In this document: in pieces, positions 39,501 to 47,835 of the stretch
How positions within the stretch are numbered: the first letter of the stretch is position 1
Layout: each line of letters opens with the position of its first letter
NCBI GenBank assembly: GCA_041740995.1
Contig: JBGSKY010000177.1
Coordinates: forward strand, 1 to 64,000
Direction: 5' to 3'
Origin: JBGSKY01 sp041740995
GTDB lineage: Bacteria; Planctomycetota; Planctomycetia; Pirellulales; Pirellulaceae
Length of the DNA: 64,000 nt
The notes under the pieces: generated by a model
Databases searched by the model: none
The model's input: the letters and a program-made list of their open reading frames with translations, nothing else
Told to the model about the DNA's origin: nothing
Made by a program: the position numbers and the translations under genes

Positions 39501-42263
39501 ATCACCGCCATTGGTTGAATTGAACGCCCAATTTGCGCCGGCAACCGTGTGTCGTGCGACTCCACCGGTCAGCATGATACCATTGGTGTTGGTGGAATCA
39601 GTGTCCGCAATCCCAGCAGCGGCAAAATTCAATGATGAACCCGCCGCGGCGCTATTGATCGCGTTCAGCCGCAAGCGACCTGCGCCTGCACCGGTCTTGT
39701 CAATCGTCGATGCGCCTGCAATCAAAATTGTATCACGGACCACTTCGTTATGCGTCGTTCCAGCAGCGGTTGAGTAGAGAACTCGCCCACCGCCTAGCAC
39801 CAACCGAGAACTGTCGCTGATAATTCCCGTGTTGGATGCACTGTAATCGAGATTCAAAGTTCCGGCTGCTACGGTCGTGTCACCAGCGTAGGTGTATTTC
39901 GCTGTCGCCGCAGAGTAGAGTGTGGTCGTGCCGGAGCCGGTCTGAGTAAAACCACCCAGTCCTAGAATATCGTTGTCGATCGTAACTGCATCGGTTCGCT
40001 TGACCGCAAATACGCCGCCAATGCCGACGTTGATTTCGCCGAAGCCGACCGAACCAAGGGCGTTAGAGTTTCCAAGCTGCAAGTAGCTACCGGTAGTTGA
40101 AAGACTCGGCACATGGGAGCCCATCAAATTCGTTTGACTGCCTTGGATGCTGACACCACTATTGATGTTGTCCCCAGTAACGATCAACATCCCTTGCTGG
40201 ACAACAATTTCTCCTGTGTTTGTGTTATCAGCCAGCAACACCGCGGTTCCTGATCCACCTTTGGTGAAACCGGTCGGGCCTGCGTTTCCGTCAACAACAA
40301 CTGCACCTTGTCCAAACCAGCGGCTGTTTCCGGCATAAGTAATCAAAGTTGCGTCGAGACCAGGACTAGTAAGTTGTCCGTTGCCAATGTAGTTCCCACT
40401 GCTGTTGGAAGCTGAGGAAACCATGATGCCGCCAGTGGTGAGCGTCGCGCCATTTAAGTTAAGAGAAGCGCGCGTCTGGGCACCGTAACGTAGCGAGCTA
40501 ATTGTCGTATCGGTGTTTAGTCGTGTATCAGTCGCCGCACTGCCAGCCAGCGTCACGTTGGAATTGGTCACAAAACTATTGGTCGTAGCGGCTGTGTAAA
40601 ATCCGGCCAAGGATGAAGCTGCAACAACCGAAAGATTATCGGCGCTCTTTGCCGCCCAGTCGGTTCCGCCGATCGTCGCAAACGCAACGCCGTCGGTATC
40701 GGTCCAAAGTGAACCCGCTGTTCCAGCGCCGCTCAAAATCGATGCACTTGCGGAGAGAGCCGTCGTTTGGTTGGTGGTTGAAAAATTAACGACGCTGCCT
40801 TCTTGGCGAGTCATCGTTGCACCTAGATTCAAAGCAACAGTGTTGGCAGTCGCGTTTGGATTGATCAGGATACTCGAACCCGAATTGGCCAAAAAGTTCA
40901 CGCCATTGAACGCTTGGCTGTTCGCGGTGTTCGCCTTGCCTGTCAGCGTCAGGGTTGTCAATGTCCCACTGGCCGCATTGACCGCGCCGATGGCGTAAGT
41001 CGGGCGCGAAAAATTCAGACTACCGTCGTCAGCCGCTGCATTATTACCAACGAACCCCCCGTTGTAGAGAATGTTGTTGGTCGGCGCGGCGGCGTCTGCA
41101 AAGTTCAAGATGACCGTGCCGCGACCAAACGTTGTGCTGCCAGTGTAAGTGTTTGCTCCAGCAAAAGTTTGATTGCTGAAGGCTAGCGAAGAACTGAAAT
41201 TGTTGCCCTGCGCCAACGTACCGATCGTCGCAACCGAAATCTTGCCCGTTCCATTGGAGATGACGCCCGTGTGATTACCCGTTTGGTTTGTCAGCGTCAG
41301 ATTAAGGACTGCACTATTGGTGCTGGTCAGATTAGTGACGCTCAAACCATTCAAACCGTTGGTGCTACCACCGACAGTCGAAGTTATTTGTGAAAAACCA
41401 TTCAAATCGAACGTACCATTGCCGTTCAACGAAGCTGGGTCAGGAATCTGATTAATATTCGTGGCGCGAAGCAGGCTTCCGGTGTTTACTGTCGTGAGGT
41501 TGAAACCACTGAAGCTGTTTTGACCGCCGGTCATTTCAACGGTCGTGTTGCCGTCGATGTTGAATCCTAATGAACCATTGCCGCCGCCCAGTCGCAGAGT
41601 TCCGCCACCGTTAATCAATACAATCGTCGAGACATTGCCAGCCGTCGTTGAGCTAGCCGATATTCCTCCACTTGCCGTTCCCTGGATTGCCGAATTGATA
41701 GTCGCCGTTACTCCGGAATTGACAGTAATTGAACCAGGTGTGCTTGCCGCCGGATTGAGAAGACGAAGCGTGCCGCCGGTCAACGTATAACTTGACAAAT
41801 CGCCCGTTTGCTCAAAGGTCAAGTTGCGGACCGCGACGTTGGCCCCAGTCGTTGTGCCGATGGTATTTTGAGTGAAAGTACCGACCGTGACCGTACCGCC
41901 GGTTGCACCTCCAAAAACGACCGAATTCTGGAACGTGTTTGAAGCTGGCGGAACCGTCGTTGGCCATAGGTTGTGGTTGACAGCGCTGCTGTCCGTCGAA
42001 CTCGTCGTGAAATTCGCGGTGGTATCGTTCCAAGTTCCCGTTCCACCGTCGCGAACGTCGTTACCAGCCGTTGCGGTTCCGGGTAAGGTGTCCCAGTAAT
42101 AAGTCGTCTGGGCAAAAACAGAGCTGGATGCCGCTGCGTAAAGGCATCCGCCGATCAAAAAAGATCGCAGAGTTCGGGCACAGCCGGTCGCGTTTAATCG
42201 GAAAATGTCGAGCGACGCGAATTTGCGGAAGGAAATTTTCTTCCCGTTATTGGACTTACGCAT
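36600..42263 (-). CDS. Giant autotransporter-associated beta-strand repeat protein with PEP-CTERM tag
   Basis: 1887 residues, the largest gene here. The N-terminus has a basic stretch and a signal-like helix (TLRSFLIGGCLYAAASSSVF, cleavage near FAQ). The body is Gly/Asn/Thr/Ser-rich and made of many autotransporter-associated beta-strand repeats, e.g. GSGDLNLTAANTYTGVTYIN, GAGTLTLTGATNNNTGNTTI, GTGTQTFQGASTYSGDTIIS, predicting a long beta helix. It ends with the PEP-CTERM sorting signal VPEPSTIAMLGFAGLAAGWY followed by RRKKR, so it should be processed by an exosortase and released or anchored at the surface. No outer-membrane beta-barrel follows, so it is not a classical autotransporter. Biased composition leaves long open frames on the opposite strand; I treat those as shadows. 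Likely adhesin or matrix protein. Confidence 0.9.
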   Translation of the reverse strand: MRKSNNGKKISFRKFASLDIFRLNATGCARTLRSFLIGGCLYAAASSSVFAQTTYYWDTLPGTATAGNDVRDGGTGTWNDTTANFTTSSTDSSAVNHNLWPTTVPPASNTFQNSVVFGGATGGTVTVGTFTQNTIGTTTGANVAVRNLTFEQTGDLSSYTLTGGTLRLLNPAASTPGSITVNSGVTATINSAIQGTASGGISASSTTAGNVSTIVLINGGGTLRLGGGNGSLGFNIDGNTTVEMTGGQNSFSGFNLTTVNTGSLLRATNINQIPDPASLNGNGTFDLNGFSQITSTVGGSTNGLNGLSVTNLTSTNSAVLNLTLTNQTGNHTGVISNGTGKISVATIGTLAQGNNFSSSLAFSNQTFAGANTYTGSTTFGRGTVILNFADAAAPTNNILYNGGFVGNNAAADDGSLNFSRPTYAIGAVNAASGTLTTLTLTGKANTANSQAFNGVNFLANSGSSILINPNATANTVALNLGATMTRQEGSVVNFSTTNQTTALSASASILSGAGTAGSLWTDTDGVAFATIGGTDWAAKSADNLSVVAASSLAGFYTAATTNSFVTNSNVTLAGSAATDTRLNTDTTISSLRYGAQTRASLNLNGATLTTGGIMVSSASNSSGNYIGNGQLTSPGLDATLITYAGNSRWFGQGAVVVDGNAGPTGFTKGGSGTAVLLADNTNTGEIVVQQGMLIVTGDNINSGVSIQGSQTNLMGSHVPSLSTTGSYLQLGNSNALGSVGFGEINVGIGGVFAVKRTDAVTIDNDILGLGGFTQTGSGTTTLYSAATAKYTYAGDTTVAAGTLNLDYSASNTGIISDSSRLVLGGGRVLYSTAAGTTHNEVVRDTILIAGASTIDKTGAGAGRLRLNAINSAAAGSSLNFAAAGIADTDSTNTNGIMLTGGVARHTVAGANWAFNSTNGGDGIVNGLVSYGALSAAGANDTLNSLVTNAPAAITASRQTQSLKLDNTSGSVQALTIGSGLTLSLSSGGLLTTGTDAQEINGGIIRSTSATNNSDFVFHQYNSGGLVVNSVVGNGVGGASTITKTGSGDLNLTAANTYTGVTYINGGAIVVGSNANLGTLASGTVNVITSNTGSTSVTLDSATLPANFGVGSTLLGQTVNSISGATVTLSGNANTTIAASTSSAFGTGQGLVFNGGTLRATASFGLSDTIGGTRDRGVTLNGTGGTFDVAPGATLGIVANVTGAGGLTKTGDGNLRITASNYSGNTSILAGTLSLAGGQFNPYSAYDIATNATYDSNGFSNTIGSLAGAAGSIVTNTGVAGMTLTVGSNHSSTVFAGQLSNAGGGALALDKFGAGTLTLTGATNNNTGNTTITGGTLALTGSGALSVDSALSIASAVGTFDISGISGSTTAIRSLAGVADSSVVLGSKNLNIVGTNSTTYSGVIRGLGGIDINKVNATQTFAGPNTYDGVTNINVGILAATNNNALGSTVGNTVINYTASSTTGGRLDVSNNITLAENIVIQGTGDGTPFGRAISGGTGTNTINGNITLTGTVGYRIGASGTSNVLNLGLIQRSTASGGTLTLDPGAGATVNVATAIDNNGGSLTAHGGGLVVLSAANNDVGQVTVQNSTTLRSDVSNTLSSALGNLQIGNAVVNTSTGVGNDVGTFIFNGLTETINALNGAANGGSNASGSGSRLITSTTVDAKTLTIGFNNASGSFDGVIENGSGTTAITKVGTGTQTFQGASTYSGDTIISGGRLLANNTSGSATGTSNLTVNTNGTFGGTGAITGDVVLVGGTLSPGASIEDLTVGSVSGTGSLLIEYDGLASTAIDILNVSGNFDVSGISVNFQSLGGPLAGPSYVFATYGSLTGGVFASVLSSPAGYTVDYAFGGNNIALVQAVPEPSTIAMLGFAGLAAGWYRRKKRMARS

Positions 42264-42957
42264 GAGGTATCACCGCAGAAGTGTGGAGAGTGAGGGAGCC
42301 ACGTTGCAGGACGTGCAGTGCAGATAATCGTCTCAGTCAAAAAAGTCTGCAAGTACCTCAGGCGAAAATTGGGGGAAATTCTAGCCCATTAACGTCCTTT
42401 AGCTCAGGTAGTGCAAGTTCTGCAATCGGCAAACTCGCATATTTGCTGGGTTTTATTCGCCAAGAACTGCGGCTAACCGAATTATTTATATTTCGAAATT
42501 TCGAAAAAATAACGGCATCTCGCTTCCCCTTAGAAGTAGCCATCAAAGCCGCTTCCCAGCGAATTTGTGAATGAAATGGCGAGACGTAAGTTGAGCCTTG
42601 CGTTTGCGGCTTGCTAGCTGACCAAGGCTGCACCACGGAACCACATGTAGTGAAATCGCAGGTCCCCAAGCCGGGAACTCAACGGCCACTGCTGATTCCT
42701 TCTAGCGTTTCATAAAACCATGATGTTAAATGAATGCCAAAATCGATCGATGTACGTCCGGTATTGCCTCACTTCATTTTGCTTGGAAAGCGGCCGCCAT
42801 GTTGAGGAATTCATGGAAATGCCAGACCAATCAAATGCGATCTTGGTCGTAAGAATAATAGTAAAACTTGGCTCTGTTGCCCGTAGCCTCCATCAGGGTG
42901 TAAAGCCTTGCGTTCGTATCGTTCTTTGGCAAATCGGGATTCGATTTTGTGACTTAA
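42264..42957. other. Intergenic region upstream of the adhesin gene
   Basis: About 690 bases. It should hold the adhesin promoter; TTGACT occurs on the minus strand near 42336 but has no matching -10 at normal spacing. A small forward frame (42720-42968) has no recognisable product. No repeat of families A-C is present. Confidence 0.45.
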
Positions 42958-43545
42958 CTATGCGCTGAATTTGCCGCCGAGCTTCTCGATAAAAGCACGC
43001 ATCCAAGCCGGATGAGCGGGCCACGCGGGGGCGGTGACCAAGTTGCCATCAACGTGCACGCTGTCCATCGATTGGGCCGGCGGAATGTACTGGCCGCCTG
43101 CTTGTGTGACTTCGAATTTCACCGCTGGGTAACAGCTACATTGCCTTCCTTTGAGGACATTAGCGGCAGCCAGGATCTGAGGTCCATGACAGATCGCAGC
43201 GACTGGTTTCTGCTCTTCAAAAAAATGCTGCACGATTTGTAACACTCGATCGTTCAGCCGCAAATACTCTGGCGCCCGACCGCCCGGTAGAACCAACGCA
43301 TCAAAATGGGCAGCATTAATTGCATCAAAATCCGCATGCAGCATAAACCGGTGCCCCGGTTTTTCGCTGTAGGTTTGATACCCATCAAAATCATGGATGG
43401 CCGTAGTGACAAACTCGCCTCCTTTTTTTCCGGGACAAACGGCCGTGCAAGCGTAGTCAAACATTCGCAACATTTGAAACGGAACCATGATCTCGTAGTC
43501 TTCGACGAAATCACCAACGATAAAAAGGATTCTTTGTTTTGCCAT
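42958..43545 (-). CDS. DJ-1/PfpI-family protein
   Basis: 195 residues of the class I glutamine amidotransferase-like DJ-1/PfpI superfamily. The nucleophile elbow is VAAICHGPQIL (C119) and the partner acidic residue is in DFVEDYE (E15); LVLPGGRAPEYLR is the conserved strand and loop. Members act as chaperones, deglycases or proteases under stress; the precise activity cannot be read from sequence. It ends 694 bases from the adhesin start and is co-directional with the rpoD run upstream, with an intervening gap of 179 bases. Confidence 0.9.
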   Translation of the reverse strand: MAKQRILFIVGDFVEDYEIMVPFQMLRMFDYACTAVCPGKKGGEFVTTAIHDFDGYQTYSEKPGHRFMLHADFDAINAAHFDALVLPGGRAPEYLRLNDRVLQIVQHFFEEQKPVAAICHGPQILAAANVLKGRQCSCYPAVKFEVTQAGGQYIPPAQSMDSVHVDGNLVTAPAWPAHPAWMRAFIEKLGGKFSA

Positions 43546-43724
43546 GATGATTCGATTAATTTGTCGTGGTGACTTTACATTTTAGCGATTGCAACAAGAT
43601 CGTTCGAGATTGTACCCAATAGGTCCAATCCATGAGAGTCCCGTCTCGGCTCGTCGCTTCTATTCGAACCAAACCGTGGCCCCGGTGGGCACACGGCTAA
43701 GCTATGCACAACGCAGTCACACTA

Positions 43725-45413
43725 TCAAGCAGCGTTATTCAAGAAGGGTTCCAATCGCGAAGATCGAGTCGGGCTTTGCAGTTTCGCAACCGCTTTGGCT
43801 TCGATCTGACGCACTCGTTCGCGGGTCACTTTGAAGATGCGACCGACTTCTTCCAACGTATAGGAATAGCCGTCAGTTAGACCATAACGCAAGCGAATGA
43901 TTTCTCTCTCGCGGTAAGTCAACGACTTGAGCAAGGCTTCGATTCGATCGCGAAGAATACCATTGGCGGCATTGTGTGTCGGGCTTTCGCTTTCGCTGCC
44001 TTGGATAAACTCACCAAACGCATTGTCTTCGCCATCACCGACGGGTCGATCCAACGAAATGGGATGACGCCCAATGTCCATCACGCGTTGAACTTCTTCA
44101 ACAGGCAAATTCGCTTCGACAGAGATCTCTTCGGTCGACGGCTCGCGTTTTAAAACCTGGTTTAATCGTTTTTGAATGTTGCGCAGTTTGCTCAATACAT
44201 CGATCATGTGAACAGGAATGCGAATCGTTCGGGCTTGATCAGCAATCGCTCGCGTGATCGCCTGACGAATCCACCAAGTTGCATAAGTCGAAAACTTGAA
44301 TCCACGACGGTATTCGAACTTGTCAACAGCTCGCATCAAGCCGGTGTTGCCTTCTTGAATCAGATCCAGAAAGCTCATGCCTCGATTGCGATACTTCTTT
44401 GCAATGGAAACCACCAAACGCAAATTGCCGCTGGAGAGTTCGCGTTTAACGTCTTCATATTGTTGGTGAGCTTTTTGAAAACGCTCTACTCGACGCTTCA
44501 AGGCCGACGGACTTTCTTGAATCAACATCACCAACTGGCGAAATTCGTCCTTCATGCGTTGCAGTTCGAGACGAGAACCTTGCGTGCGCTGCAGCATCGC
44601 AATTCGACCCTTCAACCACTGCATTCGATTTGATTTTTCTTCCAAGAATTTCATCATTGGAATCACGCGTCGCGAACGAAGCGACATCTCTTCGACCAAC
44701 GTGATGCACTTTAGGCGTCGACGTTGGTAGTCGCGCATGGCGATCTTTTTTTGTTCCGGCGAAATCGTTTTGGAAACAATCTTACAGAACAGCAATCGAT
44801 TTTCTTCCATCAATCGATCAAGCGTTTCAAGGTTCTGCGGCATTCGAGCCGTCACATGCTCCTTAGTTAAACGTTCGGTCAGCGAAACTTTGATCGTACG
44901 ATCGAAAGGCAAAACGCCTTGTTGAACCTTTTTCAAAATTTCAACTGTGTTTCGAAGAGCAAAATCGTTCCCTAGAACCGCCCGTCGCCATTGACGACGA
45001 GTGATTTCAATCTTCTTGGAAAAGAGGATTTCTTCGTATCGTGAAAGCAACGGAATTTCACACATCTGTGAAAGATAGAGTCGAATCGGATCGTTAGTGA
45101 GCCGAACTTTCTCTGCCGAAATGATTGGTTCGGTCCGCGAGTTTGCTACGACATCTTCCTCATAGCTGGATCCAAGTGCGCTGTTGAAGGCGCTGATGCT
45201 GATCGTTGTATCACCATCCATCCGACGTTGACGAACAGCTTGTTCATCGATAATCGGAATTCGCATTCGCTCAGCAGCGATTACCAAGTGATCCAATCGG
45301 TCGGCGTTATTGGCCTCGTCGGGCAGAAAGCCATCGACTTGTTGAAAGGTTAGAAATCCTTGCTCTTTGGCCAAGGTTGTAAGCTGGGTCAATCCAATAA
45401 GTTTTCGTTCCAC
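43725..45413 (-). CDS. rpoD: RNA polymerase primary sigma factor (RpoD/SigA)
   Basis: 562 residues. Region 1.2 (TNDPIRLYLSQMCEIPLLSR) is followed by a long non-conserved insert (about residues 135-310), then region 2 (NLRLVVSIAKKYRNRGMSFL, DLIQEGNTGLMRAVDKFEYR, FKFSTYATWWIRQAITRAIA), region 3 (IPVHMIDVLSKLRNIQKRLN) and region 4.2 (YTLEEVGRIFKVTRERVRQI). The WWIRQAI core and full region set identify the housekeeping sigma. The start is GTG at 45413 with AAGGGA about 9 bases upstream. It follows dnaG after 153 bases on the same strand, the classical macromolecular-synthesis operon order, here without rpsU. Confidence 0.96.
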   Translation of the reverse strand: MERKLIGLTQLTTLAKEQGFLTFQQVDGFLPDEANNADRLDHLVIAAERMRIPIIDEQAVRQRRMDGDTTISISAFNSALGSSYEEDVVANSRTEPIISAEKVRLTNDPIRLYLSQMCEIPLLSRYEEILFSKKIEITRRQWRRAVLGNDFALRNTVEILKKVQQGVLPFDRTIKVSLTERLTKEHVTARMPQNLETLDRLMEENRLLFCKIVSKTISPEQKKIAMRDYQRRRLKCITLVEEMSLRSRRVIPMMKFLEEKSNRMQWLKGRIAMLQRTQGSRLELQRMKDEFRQLVMLIQESPSALKRRVERFQKAHQQYEDVKRELSSGNLRLVVSIAKKYRNRGMSFLDLIQEGNTGLMRAVDKFEYRRGFKFSTYATWWIRQAITRAIADQARTIRIPVHMIDVLSKLRNIQKRLNQVLKREPSTEEISVEANLPVEEVQRVMDIGRHPISLDRPVGDGEDNAFGEFIQGSESESPTHNAANGILRDRIEALLKSLTYREREIIRLRYGLTDGYSYTLEEVGRIFKVTRERVRQIEAKAVAKLQSPTRSSRLEPFLNNAA

Positions 45414-45469
45414 GTACGAAGTCCCTTAGGTACGAAGCGTTTGAAAGTCCAATCGTTTGTTATGTGCGG

Positions 45470-45489
45470 GTGACTTCGTCACTGAAGTC
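45470..45489. promoter_or_regulatory. Two mutually exclusive hairpins between dnaG and rpoD
   Basis: GTGAC-ttc-GTCAC at 45470-45482 and GACTTC-gtcact-GAAGTC at 45472-45489 overlap, so only one can form at a time. They lie about 60 bases before the rpoD start. The arrangement could tune rpoD translation or RNA processing; this is speculative. Confidence 0.3.
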
Positions 45490-45566
45490 GACATCGCAAA
45501 CGTTGGTGGTAATTTTATGATCAACAGACAAACCGACGGTCGATTGGCTCCTTATTCAATCGTGGG

Positions 45567-47537
45567 TTAAAGCGATTCAGGTAATTTCCATGTTTTGTTT
45601 TCGCGTGCTGCCTGCAAGACATCTTGCAGCAATTGCATCTGCGAGGAATCATCCAAGTCATTGGACTCCAACATTTTCATTCGTCGATGTTGCTCAGCAA
45701 CTAGATCAACTTGTGAAAATGTTTCGGAGAGGCTGAGCAAACGCTCGCGGGCATCAATCAGCAGTCGAGCATTCTTTGCCGACGCGTGACTTTCAATGCT
45801 AACCAAGAGCGATTTCATCCGTGCGTCTTCGATCGTACCCATGACAGAATTAAAGTCTAGGTCCAGTCCGCGAAAATCGCACTCGACATAAACCCTCATC
45901 AGCGACTTGCCAGCCTCACTGGGCAATAGTTGCTCGTCAAATCGTTCTAAAGCCAGTGGAACGAGATCTTCTCGCTGGACTAATATTTCGAATAATTCTC
46001 TTTCTACGGCGGAGAGATCTTTGTACGCGATTGGCTGTGTACTAACAGAAAACGGTGACGCTTGTTCAAACGACTCACTAGAACTATCGTTCAAAAAATC
46101 ATTGAGCAAAAGTGGATCGTTTGCAGAACGAGTTTGATGCGACTCAACGTTCTTTGTTTTCTCGCGAGTCATCGCAGCACGAACTTTTTGTTGCTGCGTT
46201 ATCTTCTTACGATGTTCAGCCAATCGTCCGCGGAGCAAACTCGTCTCCAGACCGAACCGCTTGGCCAATCGCAATACGATTTGATCAAGCCGCAAACTGG
46301 TCGAGTCGTTTGAATTGTCGGTTTTTCCTGAAGCTTTCGCCAACAGTTCTAACACTTGTTCAAGAGCAACGTTGGCCCGATGAGTGTCCTGATAAGGATC
46401 AATATCACCGAGCAGATCGCTGACTTTAAATTCTAACGCGTCGACAGCATTGCTGAGTAAATCGCGAAGCGGTTCGACATCGCGTTGCAGCAGGAAATCG
46501 CAAGGATCAAGTTCGTCTGGCAACGTGACGATTCGCAAGTCGATCGAATGACCAAGAAACAACTCTAAAATTTCGTTCGCTCGCTTGCGACCGGCAATGT
46601 CGCCATCGAGTAGCAAAATGACTTGATCACAATATCGCTTAAGCAGTCGCAAGTGCCCTTCGCCAAGTGCGGTACCGCAGACTGCGACTGCATTTGGAAT
46701 ACCGAATTGGTTGGCCATGATTACATCGGTATAACCTTCCATGACGACCGCTGTCCGCGATTGAGCAATCGCATGACGAGCAATGTCCAGTCCGTAGAGC
46801 TGTTGATTTTTCTGATAAAGCCGCGTCTCGCTGCAGTTGACGTATTTGGCTTGATTGTCTGGTTCACCTGGCATCAAACGACCGCCCATTGAGACGAAGC
46901 GTCCTTGTGGATCAGCGATCGGAAAAATTACGCGACCACGGAATCGATCATAAGTTGATCCGCGATCCGATTTGGCCACAACGCCGACACTGTCAAGCAA
47001 TGACAGCGGTTGGTTCGTCGCAGCGAATCGATCGCACAACCAATTCCATTGCGGTGGCGCGAAGCCGATTTTGAATTTTGCAATGCTCTCTTGATTGATT
47101 CCCCGTTGAGCCAAATAGTCGCGGGCCGCTTGAGCGCTTTCGTCATTGGTCAAGCAATGATGATATTGAGCAACGACCCAGGCCATTGTGCCGAATAGTT
47201 CTCGTTTGTTATCGACGGAGATTGTTCGCTTGCCATCGGGCTTTGGCAATTCAATTCCGGCACGTTCGGCCAGCATGGCTAGTGCTTCGGGAAAGCTGAG
47301 CTGCTCTTTTTGCATTAAGAAGCTGAACACATCGCCGCCTAAATCGCAGACCCAACACTTCCAAATTTGACGCGCGACGTTGATTTGCAGCGAGGGCCGT
47401 CGGTCTTCATGAAACGGACAAAGGCCCACATAGTTTGCACCTTGTCGGCGAAGCTGCATATAGCCGCCTAACAAGTCGGCGATATCGATCGATGATCGCA
47501 CGCGATCTTTAATCTCGTTATCGATGGCAAACGCCAT
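45567..47537 (-). CDS. dnaG: DNA primase
   Basis: 656 residues from ATG 47537; AGGAG lies about 6 bases before it. The open frame extends 21 codons further (47600) but the family begins at DEIKDRVRSSIDIADLLGGY-like sequence, as here. The N-terminal zinc ribbon is CPFHEDRRPS...KCWVC (Cys-x2-His...Cys-x2-Cys). The TOPRIM catalytic core includes AVVMEGYTDVIMANQFGI and ILLLDGDIAGRKRANEI. The C-terminal ~200 residues, where the DnaB-binding helicase-interaction domain lies, are more divergent. It makes RNA primers at the fork. It is the gene before rpoD on the minus strand, and the DUF6513 gene lies upstream. Confidence 0.96.
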   Translation of the reverse strand: MAFAIDNEIKDRVRSSIDIADLLGGYMQLRRQGANYVGLCPFHEDRRPSLQINVARQIWKCWVCDLGGDVFSFLMQKEQLSFPEALAMLAERAGIELPKPDGKRTISVDNKRELFGTMAWVVAQYHHCLTNDESAQAARDYLAQRGINQESIAKFKIGFAPPQWNWLCDRFAATNQPLSLLDSVGVVAKSDRGSTYDRFRGRVIFPIADPQGRFVSMGGRLMPGEPDNQAKYVNCSETRLYQKNQQLYGLDIARHAIAQSRTAVVMEGYTDVIMANQFGIPNAVAVCGTALGEGHLRLLKRYCDQVILLLDGDIAGRKRANEILELFLGHSIDLRIVTLPDELDPCDFLLQRDVEPLRDLLSNAVDALEFKVSDLLGDIDPYQDTHRANVALEQVLELLAKASGKTDNSNDSTSLRLDQIVLRLAKRFGLETSLLRGRLAEHRKKITQQQKVRAAMTREKTKNVESHQTRSANDPLLLNDFLNDSSSESFEQASPFSVSTQPIAYKDLSAVERELFEILVQREDLVPLALERFDEQLLPSEAGKSLMRVYVECDFRGLDLDFNSVMGTIEDARMKSLLVSIESHASAKNARLLIDARERLLSLSETFSQVDLVAEQHRRMKMLESNDLDDSSQMQLLQDVLQAARENKTWKLPESL

Positions 47538-47753
47538 GGCAACTCCTGTAAGTACTGCGGTAGCTGTGAATTGAGCTTCGACTAATGCTTTTGAGAGCAT
47601 TTTTGCGAATCGATCAATTTACAGTATTTGCGATACTCTGCCATAAAATTCTGGAAGCAAAATCCAGTCCTCGGCTTGCATTCGCGGCGACACATTTGCT
47701 AGTGTGCCGACGATTGCGGAAACACGAGGCGGTTATCCTTAACACGGGGAAGG

Positions 47754-47783
47754 ACTATGACAGATCCCCCAAATTGCCGTCAA
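47754..47783 (-). promoter_or_regulatory. Candidate promoter of dnaG-rpoD
   Basis: On the minus strand, TTGACG (47783-47778) and CATAGT (47759-47754) with an 18-base spacer. The predicted start near 47747 gives a ~210-base leader before dnaG. The -10 matches four of six consensus positions. Confidence 0.35.
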
Positions 47784-47835
47784 CATTGATTTCGTCAATT
47801 TTTCGAAAATAGCTAAAGTCTGATTTGAGCGAATA

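Noticed and set aside
42720..42968. 82-codon plus-strand frame upstream of the DJ-1 gene
   Set aside because: No ribosome site or recognisable sequence, and it runs into the convergent DJ-1 gene end.
47538..47600. 21-residue extension of DnaG
   Set aside because: The AGGAG site before ATG 47537 and the family start argue for the shorter form.
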